Positions 1 through 5,784 are shown, numbered from the stretch's first letter. The stretch is 7,666 nt of DNA from Deltaproteobacteria bacterium (GCA_005878685.1 VBLN01000083.1:1-7666); one strand, 5' to 3'. Translations and numbers: made by a program. Notes: generated by a model from the letters alone, not told the origin.

Positions 1-967
1 TGGCTGCTTTCAATGGGCTCTCAGCATACTCGTAAGCCCTAGAAAGATAGTCCGTCCAACGAGGATCCGGTTGAAGCTTTTGTCGCTCTTCTAAAACAAT
101 TCTGCGGAATTCATCGATGCCGAGATTAGCGACCAGAAATTTAATTCGTGCCCGAGCGCGATTGCGTTTTTCGCCCAGCCGGGCAAAGACTCGCGCAATG
201 GCTTGCGCCATCGGCAGCAGCTCCTCCTCCGGCAGAAATTCATCAAAGAGCTGGGCCTTATAAGTTACAGCTCCGAGGCCACCGCCAACATAAAACTCAA
301 AACCACGTCGTTCCTGGCCATCAATGACCCTCTTTTTCGCAATAGCTCCCAGATCATGCATGCTTACCAAGCCGCAGGGATGCTGCTGGCAGCCTGAAAA
401 CGCAACCTTGAATTTTCGACCAAAATCCTGCGTGTCAGGATGTCCGAGTAAAAACTTCGAGCAGACCTTAGCATAAGGCGTCACGTCAAAGACCTCATCC
501 TTGCAGACACTAGTAATCCCCACAGCGGCCAGCCGCCGCATCAGAGATGGCGTATCATCAATATGGACGAAGTGATATTGAATATCCTGACGAGTGGTAA
601 TATGGGATACCCCGTCCGAATATTCCTCGGACAAATTGGCAAGCACCTCCATCTGCTCAGGATTGAGCCCGCCGAAGGGAATTTTGATCCGCATCATACC
701 GGGGGCGTCCCAAACCGTTTCAGGTCCTTTGGTCAGGCTCCGGGAGGGCAACTTGATTTTTTGTACCTTTTGACCGTCATGTCGTTGCCCATTATCGTAG
801 CGTTGACCATAGACGCCGCGACGAAGACGGGTTTCCGCAAAAATCCTTTCATCGATTTTTCCTTGCTTCCGCAGCTCGATTTGCGTTTCAAAGATGTCAA
901 TTTCCCGGGCAAGATCAGATGGCACACGCCCGGTCAGTTCATCTCTCCACGTATAAGTTCCGGTCAT
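1..967 (-). CDS. Siroheme nitrite/sulfite reductase, N-terminal part (runs off left edge)
   Basis: The frame reads 322 residues without a stop from the ATG at 967-965 to the window edge, so the C-terminal part is missing. An AGGAGG-type ribosome site (974-980) lies 6 nt upstream. The family reduces nitrite or sulfite by six electrons with a siroheme coupled to a 4Fe-4S cluster, normally in the cytoplasm. Visible family landmarks are GMMRIKIPFGG (about 89-99), the ferredoxin-like half-domain, TTRQDIQYHF (124-133, R126 corresponding to an anion-binding Arg), GRKFKVAFSGC (183-193, K185 and K187), YVGGGLGAV and FARLGEKRNRARARIKFLV. The cluster-binding cysteines lie in the second half, outside the window. 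Oddity: between VGIT (149-152) and VCKDEVFDVTPYA, relatives as I recall them carry about 18-20 more residues, including an Arg-Asn siroheme-contact segment. Nitrite and sulfite specificity cannot be separated here. Family call is firm; function of this copy is uncertain. Confidence 0.9.
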   Translation of the reverse strand, partial: MTGTYTWRDELTGRVPSDLAREIDIFETQIELRKQGKIDERIFAETRLRRGVYGQRYDNGQRHDGQKVQKIKLPSRSLTKGPETVWDAPGMMRIKIPFGGLNPEQMEVLANLSEEYSDGVSHITTRQDIQYHFVHIDDTPSLMRRLAAVGITSVCKDEVFDVTPYAKVCSKFLLGHPDTQDFGRKFKVAFSGCQQHPCGLVSMHDLGAIAKKRVIDGQERRGFEFYVGGGLGAVTYKAQLFDEFLPEEELLPMAQAIARVFARLGEKRNRARARIKFLVANLGIDEFRRIVLEERQKLQPDPRWTDYLSRAYEYAESPLKAA

Positions 968-1031
968 TGGAATCTCCTCCGGACTTCAAATTAATCATTT
1001 ATGATAATTCCTATTTATTTTATCGGTTTTA

Positions 1032-1060
1032 TTTTTATAATTTAACGCCCGTAAAGTCAA
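1032..1060 (-). promoter_or_regulatory. Candidate sigma-70 promoter for the nitrite/sulfite reductase
   Basis: In the 100-bp AT-rich gap between nuoB and the reductase, the minus strand shows TTGACT (1060-1055, 5 of 6 to consensus), a 17-bp spacer and TAAAAA (1037-1032). An overlapping TATAAA (1039-1034) would leave a 15-bp spacer. Transcription would begin about 60 nt before the ATG. This suggests the reductase can be expressed independently of nuoB. Inference from motif matching only. Confidence 0.45.
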
Positions 1061-1067
1061 GGCCTAT

Positions 1068-1553
1068 TCACACACCTGAACCGAGGGGATGCCGCTGTTG
1101 GGCGATTCTACTCTGAAGCTCCATTAAACCGTCCAGGACCGCTTCAGGTCTCGGCGGACAGCCGGCAACGTAAACATCTACGGGGACAATCCGGTCGATC
1201 CCTTGAACTGTCGCATAGTTATCGTAAAAGCCTCCGCTCGCCGCACAGGCGCCAAAGGCCATGACCCATTTTGGTTCGGCCATCTGCTCATAAACTCTCT
1301 TAAGCACTGGGGCTAGCTTATGATTGACCGTGCCTATGACCATTAGGAGATCAGCCTGACGGGGGCTAAACCGAGGGAGAAGTGCTCCGAATCGGTCAAT
1401 ATCATACGGCGACATGGAAAGTGACATATACTCCATAGCGCAGCATGCAGTAGCAAACGGGTACGGAAAGATGGAATATTTGCGCGCCCAACCGATAGCC
1501 TTATCCAGCCGAGTTAAGACCACACTTTCTGAAAGTAACTGCACGTTGCTCAT
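1068..1553 (-). CDS. nuoB: NADH-quinone oxidoreductase subunit B (NuoB-like), isolated copy
   Basis: 161 residues, about the usual NuoB length. NuoB/PSST carries the terminal 4Fe-4S cluster N2 of complex I, in the peripheral arm next to the quinone site on the cytoplasmic side of the membrane. The four expected cysteine ligands are present: C37-C38 in ACCAMEYM, C103 in FGACAASGG, and C132 in AGCPPRPE. SPRQADLLMVIGTV (63-76) and PVDVYVAGCPPRPEAVLDGL are also typical. The start ATG has no clear Shine-Dalgarno sequence, but no in-frame ATG, GTG or TTG lies between it and an upstream TAG. Neither nuoA nor nuoC is adjacent: a siroheme reductase lies downstream and a divergent response regulator upstream. 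It may supply a complex I encoded elsewhere or a related oxidoreductase. Family call is very secure; partner complex unknown. Confidence 0.93.
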   Translation of the reverse strand: MSNVQLLSESVVLTRLDKAIGWARKYSIFPYPFATACCAMEYMSLSMSPYDIDRFGALLPRFSPRQADLLMVIGTVNHKLAPVLKRVYEQMAEPKWVMAFGACAASGGFYDNYATVQGIDRIVPVDVYVAGCPPRPEAVLDGLMELQSRIAQQRHPLGSGV

Positions 1554-1649
1554 ATCATTTGGGGAAACGATATACCCAATTCTAGCGCAAATCTATAGCA
1601 CTTTCTGGCGCTGGTAAAGTTTAAATGACAGTGCCTTTTTCTCCGTGAC

Positions 1650-1678
1650 TTGACAAGGAAATCTCATAGTTTTACTCT
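1650..1678 (+). promoter_or_regulatory. Candidate promoter for the response regulator
   Basis: A perfect -35 TTGACA (1650-1655) is followed after 17 bp by TACTCT (1673-1678), a weak -10 with 3 of 6 matches. It lies in the 179-bp divergent gap between nuoB and the response regulator and would give a leader of roughly 50 nt. Nothing else clear was seen in this gap. Confidence 0.35.
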
Positions 1679-1732
1679 GACCGCCGGTATTGAGGAACGG
1701 ATCCACATCCCACGAACCAGGGAGTTCCACAA

Positions 1733-2107
1733 ATGGGGACGAAAAAGATACTTGTGGTGGAAGATAACGAGGATACTCGCGAAATCCTTCTCTACAGACT
1801 CAAGAGCATGGGTGATTATGAGATCCAAATCGCCACTAACGGAAAAGAGGCTCTCGAGATAGCAACGAAGTCAAAACCCGATCTGGTTATCATGGACCTT
1901 AAAATGCCGGTGATGGACGGCTGGGAAGCCACGAGGGCTCTGAGGCAAACAAACTGGGCAAAGGATCTGCCCATTATCGCCCTGACAGCTCAAGCAATGG
2001 AGAACGATGAAGAGAAGGCACTCGATGCTGGTTGCAACGATTACATAGCCAAGCCTATCATGGATTATACGATCCTCAGGAGAAAAATCGAGAAGCTACT
2101 TCGATAA
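1733..2107 (+). CDS. Single-domain CheY/DivK-like response regulator
   Basis: The 124-residue product is one receiver domain with no output domain. It shows the acidic pair E10-D11, the phospho-acceptor D55 in VIMDLKMPVMDGWE, the switch Thr T85 in ALTAQA, and K107-P108 in YIAKPI. These proteins receive phosphate from a histidine kinase and act by protein contacts, for example as CheY-, DivK- or Spo0F-type relays in the cytoplasm. The DLKMPVMDGWEATR and ALTAQAM sequences resemble receivers paired with hybrid kinases. The start is supported by AGGGAG (1719-1724), 8 nt before the ATG. No kinase gene lies nearby, so its partner and output cannot be inferred. It converges on the cold-shock gene with a 66-bp gap. 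Confidence 0.93.
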   Translation: MGTKKILVVEDNEDTREILLYRLKSMGDYEIQIATNGKEALEIATKSKPDLVIMDLKMPVMDGWEATRALRQTNWAKDLPIIALTAQAMENDEEKALDAGCNDYIAKPIMDYTILRRKIEKLLR

Positions 2108-2173
2108 TTTGCTCGCGATCGAAATAAAAAATCCCTACGTTTCTAGCCGCTCTTTCGTTCCTACGACACAAGC

Positions 2174-2374
2174 CTAGAGCTTGACAACATTAATCGCCTG
2201 AGGTCCCTTTTCTCCTTGAGCGATGTCGAATTGAACGGTTTGTCCTTCATTGAGAGTCTTAAACCCATCACCCTGGATGGCCGTATAATGCACAAACACA
2301 TCCCCACCCCCCTCTTTCTCTATAAATCCATATCCCTTGGAATTATTAAACCACTTGACCTTTCCAGTTGCCAT
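2174..2374 (-). CDS. Cold-shock domain protein (CspA family)
   Basis: The 66-residue product is a single cold-shock domain of normal length. RNP1 is KGYGFIE (13-19) and RNP2 is VFVHY (26-30); the N-terminal GKVKWFN and the C-terminal GPQAINV are also characteristic. Family members bind single-stranded RNA and DNA and act as RNA chaperones, melting structures at low temperature or during growth transitions. The ribosome site GGGAGG (complement of 2383-2388) lies 7-8 nt before the ATG. A long leader of about 150 nt with a hairpin precedes the gene, as in many csp genes with post-transcriptional control. Which csp paralogue this is cannot be told from the sequence, and cold induction is not shown. 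Confidence 0.96.
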   Translation of the reverse strand: MATGKVKWFNNSKGYGFIEKEGGGDVFVHYTAIQGDGFKTLNEGQTVQFDIAQGEKGPQAINVVKL

Positions 2375-2410
2375 AGTCTATACCTCCCTACAGCTGATAA
2401 CTTCGAAACT

Positions 2411-2431
2411 AGTCAGGCGAGCTGCCTGACT
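2411..2431 (-). promoter_or_regulatory. Perfect hairpin in the cold-shock gene leader
   Basis: AGTCAGGC and GCCTGACT form a perfect 8-bp stem around a 5-nt loop, ending about 23 nt before the csp ribosome site. No T-run follows, so it is not a standard intrinsic terminator. Its place in a long csp leader suggests an mRNA structure affecting translation or stability. The structure is seen directly; the role is inference. Confidence 0.5.
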
Positions 2432-2535
2432 GTCTGACGACCAACACGAAACGGTCTGCGGACTCCTCACGTCACTTCGGTATTGCATCCTCCGATTTAT
2501 GAAAGAAACTGCTACCCGTTTTTTCGATGAACGCG

Positions 2536-2565
2536 ACATTAGTTAAAGCCCTGCGTCATTGTCAA
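2536..2565 (-). promoter_or_regulatory. Candidate promoter for the cold-shock gene
   Basis: The minus strand shows a perfect TTGACA (2565-2560), an 18-bp spacer and TAATGT (2541-2536). Transcription would start near 2530, giving a leader of about 155 nt before the ATG at 2374, a length reminiscent of cspA-type mRNAs. TGACGT at 2474-2469 resembles part of the E. coli cold box but is too short and too far downstream to call one. Confidence 0.5.
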
Positions 2566-2577
2566 GCAAAAAATTTT

Positions 2578-2990
2578 CTATAGGGAAGCTACGCGATGGA
2601 TCAACCAAGACATCCCAAATTGTAGCCACTGGGGCAGCCAATCCATTTGCTTCAGTAGGATCTTAGCTACGGAGGTTAGGACCGATGCCCTTTTTGCGCC
2701 GCGCGATTCACCGTGGGAATTTTCCCCGGTAATCATAAAAATCTCTTGGCTGGCTCGCGAGATACGATCGCGCTCCCGCGATGCTACGGCACTCGTCCAG
2801 AGGTATCCGGTGCACCCAGGCTCTCGAAGCCGGTTATAAAATAAAAGGGATGGGGAGGTCAGATTTCGTACACGCCCAAGTTCCAGATATTGAAAGAACT
2901 CAAAAATCCTCTGCCTTTTTTTTAGGCAACAGCACATCATAGATAATCCAGCAAACTGGCACGGATTATAAACAGAAAAACGTTTTTATA
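2578..2990. other. Stretch with no supported gene
   Basis: About 400 bp separate the csp promoter from the thrB promoter. The longest frame (minus strand, 2940-2578, 120 codons) lacks a ribosome site, has no recognisable domain and is rich in Arg, Ser, Trp and Cys in a way typical of chance frames. The other frames are broken by stops. A short hairpin, TGCCT-TTTTTT-AGGCA (about 2914-2929), lies near the right end, and a 12-bp palindrome AAAAACGTTTTT (2976-2987) sits just before the thrB -35 box. The stretch may be decayed coding sequence, but I could not identify a parent gene. Confidence 0.4.
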
Positions 2991-3019
2991 TTGACATGCT
3001 TTGTTTTTTTAACTACTAT
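2991..3019 (+). promoter_or_regulatory. Candidate strong promoter for thrB
   Basis: A perfect TTGACA (2991-2996), a 17-bp spacer and TACTAT (3014-3019, 4 of 6). The upstream sequence is AT-rich and could act as an UP element. A second overlapping pair, TTGTTT (3001-3006) and TATAGT (3023-3028), has 16-bp spacing. The leader to the thrB ATG would be about 60 nt. Confidence 0.55.
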
Positions 3020-3047
3020 TTGTATAGTCATTTTGTATAGTCATTTT
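3019..3047. repeat. 13-bp tandem repeat at the thrB promoter
   Basis: TTTGTATAGTCAT occurs twice in direct succession (3019-3031 and 3032-3044), and the period-13 match continues to 3047. Each unit contains TATAGT, a -10-like box, so the duplication places two such boxes 13 bp apart just downstream of the candidate -10. It could be an operator, a spare -10 element or a simple slippage duplication. Confidence 0.75.
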
Positions 3048-3083
3048 ACGGCTCAGCGTTAACAGCGCTTCACAAAATAACTA

Positions 3084-4106
3084 ATGGCTGTCTACACTAC
3101 CCTAACAAAGAGGGAAGCTACACGGATCGCGGAAGAATTCGCTCTGGGTGATCTTCTCTCATACACTGGTATCCGCAACGGGTCCGTTAACACACATTAT
3201 TTCTTTGAAACAAAAAAGGGACGCTTTTTCGTAAAAATCGACGAGATCAAGAGCGAAGTTGAGGTGAAACAAGAGCTTGAATTATTGCTCTATCTGAAAC
3301 GGCAGGGTTGCCCGTGTCCCCAACCACTGAAAAGCAAAAAAGCAAAGCATTATCACGAATTTCACGGCAAATATCTTTCGGTTAGTCGATACTTGGACGG
3401 AACAGAGTTGCCTTTAGAGGGACTCACTTCCACCCATCTGGAGGCGATGGGGCACGGCCTTGCAAACCTTCATTTGGTCGGAAAAGGCTACAAGAAAGGT
3501 ATCGATAATCGCTTTGGCTTTACAAAGATTGTAGCGATCTATCGGGAAGTTAGAAAACAGCTCCCCTCGCATCTCAAGAACATCATAAGGGTCTTGGATG
3601 ACGAGGTCGTATACCTAGAAAACTACCTGGACAATAACCTCCCGAAGGGAATTATTCACGGCGATCTCTTCCCTGACAACGTAAAGTTCAAGGGGTCAAG
3701 GCTGGTAGGAATGGTTGACTTCGAAGCCGCATGTCGCGGAAAGTTGATTTATGACCTCGCTACCGCAGTCAATGCCCTCTGCTATTTGGATGGCCGTTAC
3801 CGAATCGACCGTTTTGAGCCGCTGATCACAGGATATGAAAGTTTGCGGCCTCTTTCGCTTCCAGAATGGGATTCCTTTCCGAACGAGCTTCGCTTCTCAG
3901 CCCTTAGATTCACTGTAACCCGGATTAAGGACTTCTACCTGCGAAAAATCGACGAAAGCCAAAGAAATTACAAGGACTTTAAGGAATTCTTCGACCGTCT
4001 TCTAATCTTGCGCCGCGAGAAAGATGGAGGGATGGAGGATATCTTGCTGGCCATGGCTACGGGCTATGATTATCGAAAATACCAAAAATCCAAGCCATCA
4101 AAGTGA
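3084..4106 (+). CDS. thrB: Homoserine kinase, APH-fold (ThrB type II)
   Basis: The 340-residue product phosphorylates homoserine to O-phosphohomoserine with ATP, the step before threonine synthase in cytoplasmic threonine synthesis. The start MAVYT and the following GDLLSYTGIRNGSVNTHYF (22-40) match the N-terminus usual in this family, which fixes the start although no Shine-Dalgarno sequence is evident. The kinase core shows K51 in FFVKID, the catalytic loop HGDLFPDN (192-199, D194 and N199) and the metal-binding Asp in VDFEAAC (D212). The aminoglycoside-phosphotransferase fold distinguishes it from the GHMP-type ThrB of E. coli. It is somewhat longer than the roughly 315-325 residues I expect, mostly because of a charged tail ending KYQKSKPSK. 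No thrA or thrC is adjacent. Another small-molecule APH kinase is possible but less likely. Confidence 0.87.
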   Translation: MAVYTTLTKREATRIAEEFALGDLLSYTGIRNGSVNTHYFFETKKGRFFVKIDEIKSEVEVKQELELLLYLKRQGCPCPQPLKSKKAKHYHEFHGKYLSVSRYLDGTELPLEGLTSTHLEAMGHGLANLHLVGKGYKKGIDNRFGFTKIVAIYREVRKQLPSHLKNIIRVLDDEVVYLENYLDNNLPKGIIHGDLFPDNVKFKGSRLVGMVDFEAACRGKLIYDLATAVNALCYLDGRYRIDRFEPLITGYESLRPLSLPEWDSFPNELRFSALRFTVTRIKDFYLRKIDESQRNYKDFKEFFDRLLILRREKDGGMEDILLAMATGYDYRKYQKSKPSK

Positions 4107-4120
4107 TCTCTTGAGTCCCT

Positions 4121-4531
4121 TCATAGTTCGGAATCCGGACTTTTCAAAGGAGCGGCAGCCAACTTTCTTATTTTCATGACTGCGTCTTGCCGGATCACCC
4201 GAATCAATGCGAAAAAAGTCAATAGCACTCCTACCAAAAAGAATAGTCTGCCTCCGCTTAGCACGACATAGTAGAAATCAAGCTTAACCTTTGCTGCATT
4301 GTATTTTTCCCGATCCTGGTTGATTCTTCGGAGGACCTCTTCGTTCTTTTGATGATCCAGTTCTTGAAAATTGCGGTAGTTGTCCTCCAGTCCGGTTTGG
4401 GCGATCTTTAGAAGCAATCCCTGATATTTTGTGATCTGCGTTGCTCCGGCGACCCAATTCCCAATTCCTAAGAGCATAACTAAAAAGCCCACCACGACGA
4501 TATGGCTGGAATAGATATCTCGCAATTTCAT
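4121..4531 (-). CDS. Small two-helix membrane protein of unknown function
   Basis: With the ATG at 4531 the product is 136 residues; a TTG seven codons upstream (4552) is an alternative start. The ATG is preferred because MKLRDIYSSH leads directly into the first helix, but neither start has a strong ribosome site. Helix 1 spans about residues 10-30 (IVVVGFLVMLLGIGNWVAG) and helix 2 about 88-113 (VVLSGGRLFFLVGVLL onward). Between them is a polar, Glu/Lys/Arg-rich segment (about 43-85) including DHQKNEEVLRRINQDREKY, probably helical. Two membrane passes would place both ends on one side, with the charged loop on the other. No catalytic motif is visible and I do not recognise a named family. Its stop lies 14 bp from that of thrB, convergent; the metallophosphatase diverges from its 5' side. 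Confidence 0.75.
   Translation of the reverse strand: MKLRDIYSSHIVVVGFLVMLLGIGNWVAGATQITKYQGLLLKIAQTGLEDNYRNFQELDHQKNEEVLRRINQDREKYNAAKVKLDFYYVVLSGGRLFFLVGVLLTFFALIRVIRQDAVMKIRKLAAAPLKSPDSEL
4126..4144 (+). terminator. Possible weak terminator after thrB
   Basis: GTTCGG-AAT-CCGGAC forms a 6-bp stem (one G-U pair) with a 3-nt loop, followed by TTTT (4141-4144), 20 nt after the thrB stop. It overlaps the 3' end of the converging membrane-protein gene. The T-run is short, so efficiency is doubtful. Confidence 0.35.
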
Positions 4532-4640
4532 GCTGTAGAACTCAGATAGCAAATCTCAAGGCCAAGTTCAAATCTTTTAATACTGAAAACTATGAGCGTA
4601 CCTTGCACTACATTCGAGAGTAGCTTAGGATAAGATTGTT

Positions 4641-5375
4641 GTGAGATCTTACGTTATTGGAGACATCCACGGTTGTTTGGATGAGCTAGCCTACCTCGTT
4701 GAGGCACTTCCTCTGAAGCCTTCGGATCGACTCGTTTTCCTCGGCGATTATGTGGATCGAGGGCCCGATCCACATGGGGTAGTCTCCTATCTGATTAAAT
4801 GGCAGAAAAAGGGCGAACAGGAGTTAATCTTCCTTAAGGGAAATCACGAGGATATGTTTCTCTCCTACCTTGGTCTGCCCGGCAAATACGGTGAGATGTT
4901 TCGCTTCAACGGCGGAGGCACAACCCTAGCAAGCTACGGGATACCCTTCACCACTGAGTCGCCGGAAGAGGTCCGCTCGCGTATTCCCCAAAGTCACCTC
5001 GATTTTTTCAAGGAATTAAAACCCTATAGCCTAGTGGAACCTTTTCTGTGCGTTCACGCAGGGATTCATCCGCGCAAACCCCTGAACCAACAGATCGAAG
5101 AGGAGCTTCTCTGGATACGTGATGAGTTCATTTTGAACCCTCACCCGCTTCCGTACACGGTTCTCTTCGGCCACACACCCCAAAGGGAGGTTTTCTTTGA
5201 TCTTCCGTATAAAGTTGGTTTAGACACAGGCTTAGTCTACGGGAATCAGCTTAGCTGCTTAGAGGTGCACGACAAGCTCCTCTTTCAGATTGGAAGGCAT
5301 AAGAAAAAAGTAAAGCAACGAGACGTCAGAGATCAGTGGCGGCAGGGAGTCCGCACCTTTATTTCCACGGCTTGA
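4641..5375 (+). CDS. Calcineurin-like metallophosphatase (bacterial Ser/Thr phosphatase / PrpE-ApaH type)
   Basis: The 244-residue product has the full PPP-family signature for a dinuclear metal site: GDIHG (7-11, D8 and H10), GDYVDRG (35-41, D36), GNHED (67-71, N68 and H69), VHAG (H139) and FGHTP (177-181, H178). LLWIRDEF and VGLDTG are typical of bacterial members that hydrolyse phosphoprotein, diadenosine tetraphosphate or related phosphoesters in the cytoplasm; the substrate cannot be chosen from sequence. The start is GTG at 4641, with AGGA (4627-4630) 10 nt upstream; starting here places the metal motif at its usual distance from the N-terminus. A basic tail (KKKVKQRDVRDQWRQG) closes the protein. 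It stands alone, followed by a tRNA gene with its own likely promoter. Confidence 0.92.
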   Translation: MRSYVIGDIHGCLDELAYLVEALPLKPSDRLVFLGDYVDRGPDPHGVVSYLIKWQKKGEQELIFLKGNHEDMFLSYLGLPGKYGEMFRFNGGGTTLASYGIPFTTESPEEVRSRIPQSHLDFFKELKPYSLVEPFLCVHAGIHPRKPLNQQIEEELLWIRDEFILNPHPLPYTVLFGHTPQREVFFDLPYKVGLDTGLVYGNQLSCLEVHDKLLFQIGRHKKKVKQRDVRDQWRQGVRTFISTA

Positions 5376-5399
5376 CTTTCCTTTACGCTCTCCAATAAT
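5372..5399 (+). promoter_or_regulatory. Candidate promoter for the tRNA gene
   Basis: TTGACT (5372-5377), overlapping the phosphatase stop codon, then a 16-bp spacer and AATAAT (5394-5399, 5 of 6). Predicted transcription starts about 50 nt before the mature tRNA. Inference from motif matching. Confidence 0.45.
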
Positions 5400-5454
5400 A
5401 ACACTCAGTCTTTTCCTCATTTTAAAGTAAGGCGGCGCCCAAAACTAATCGCGT

Positions 5455-5531
5455 GGCGGTGTAGCTCAGTTGGTCAGAGCACGCGGCTCATATCCGCGGA
5501 GTCGACAGTTCGAGTCTGTCCACCGCCACCA
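5455..5531 (+). tRNA. tRNA with CAT anticodon, probably elongator tRNA-Met
   Basis: A full cloverleaf folds by eye. The acceptor stem is GGCGGTG (5455-5461) with CACCGCC (5521-5527), followed by discriminator A and an encoded CCA (5529-5531). The D-arm is GCTC-AGTTGGTCA-GAGC, the anticodon arm CGCGG-CTCATAT-CCGCG and the T-arm GACAG-TTCGAGT-CTGTC. The anticodon is CAT. The first base pair is G-C, not the C-A mismatch of bacterial initiators, and the anticodon stem lacks the three consecutive initiator G-C pairs, so it is not tRNA-fMet. Elongator Met is preferred; tRNA-Ile2, whose CAT is modified by TilS to read ATA, cannot be excluded without comparison. Confidence 0.95.
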
Positions 5532-5579
5532 ATTTACCTGGACTTCACATAGTTGCTCTGCTACGCTAATCTATCATTT

Positions 5580-5674
5580 ATGGCGACCCCAGCTTCTTCG
5601 ATTTATCTCGTAGACGGTAGCTCTTATATTTTCGCGCCTTCGTCGCGCTCCCTCCCGACCTGATAGCTGCTTAG
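5580..5674 (+). pseudogene. polA: Broken 5' remnant of DNA polymerase I (polA)
   Basis: From the ATG at 5580 the frame reads MATPASSIYLVDGSSYIF, which matches the start of the 5'-3' exonuclease domain of DNA polymerase I, including the metal-binding Asp in LVDGSSYIFRAF. After ATT TTC one base appears lost: the zero frame runs to TGA at 5661-5663, while shifting by one restores R-A-F-V-A-L-P-P (to 5656). Beyond that the frame reads DLIAA and stops at TAG 5672-5674. The rest of the roughly 900-residue polymerase is absent. No Shine-Dalgarno sequence precedes the ATG. The remnant begins 49 bp after the tRNA. It is presumably the leftover of a deleted or duplicated polA, with a working polA elsewhere. 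The match is from memory of the family and short, but distinctive. Confidence 0.6.
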
Positions 5675-5784
5675 GGATCTCGATGCCGAGGAGCCTGCGG
5701 CAAGAGCATAACCCAAGTATTCAAAGATGACTTGGTCACCTATGAATCGATTTTCCCTTTTCTCGAGCAAGAAAGGAGATCCCT
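5675..5784 (+). other. Non-coding gap, possible decayed coding tail
   Basis: Between the polA remnant and the peptidase no intact gene is present. One frame is open from 5675 and ends VFKDDLVTYESIFPFLEQER-, then TGA (5786-5788), overlapping the peptidase start codon. It is in the same frame as the shifted polA remnant. I do not recognise this peptide and it has no start of its own. It may be the relic of a tail of another gene or chance. Confidence 0.25.
5774..5779 (+). promoter_or_regulatory. Ribosome binding site fixing the TTG start of the peptidase
   Basis: AGGAGA in GAAAGGAGATC lies 5 nt before the TTG at 5785-5787. It is the best Shine-Dalgarno match in the neighbourhood and supports a TTG start, because no ATG occurs in frame near the family's N-terminus. 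Confidence 0.75.

Noticed and set aside
193..391. C193 and C198 in SGCQQHPCG taken as 4Fe-4S ligands of the reductase
   Set aside because: They lie in the first half-domain; in this family the cluster ligands are in the second half, outside the window.
563..994. 143-codon plus-strand frame over the reductase
   Set aside because: It is the antisense shadow of the reductase, whose minus-strand frame is a clear family match; the shadow has no domain or ribosome site.
2168..2182. CAAGC-CTAGA-GCTTG hairpin at the cold-shock stop codon as terminator
   Set aside because: The stem is only 5 bp and no T-run follows on either strand.
2578..2940. 120-codon minus-strand frame as a gene
   Set aside because: No ribosome site, no recognisable motif and odd composition (MMCCCLKKRQ start); kept only as an anonymous stretch.
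4603..4631. TTGCAC-17-TAGGAT as a promoter for the metallophosphatase
   Set aside because: It would start transcription at the GTG itself and discard the AGGA ribosome site; the -35 match is weak.
5455..5531. Initiator tRNA-fMet
   Set aside because: The acceptor stem begins with a G-C pair rather than the C-A mismatch of bacterial initiators, and the three consecutive G-C pairs of the initiator anticodon stem are absent.
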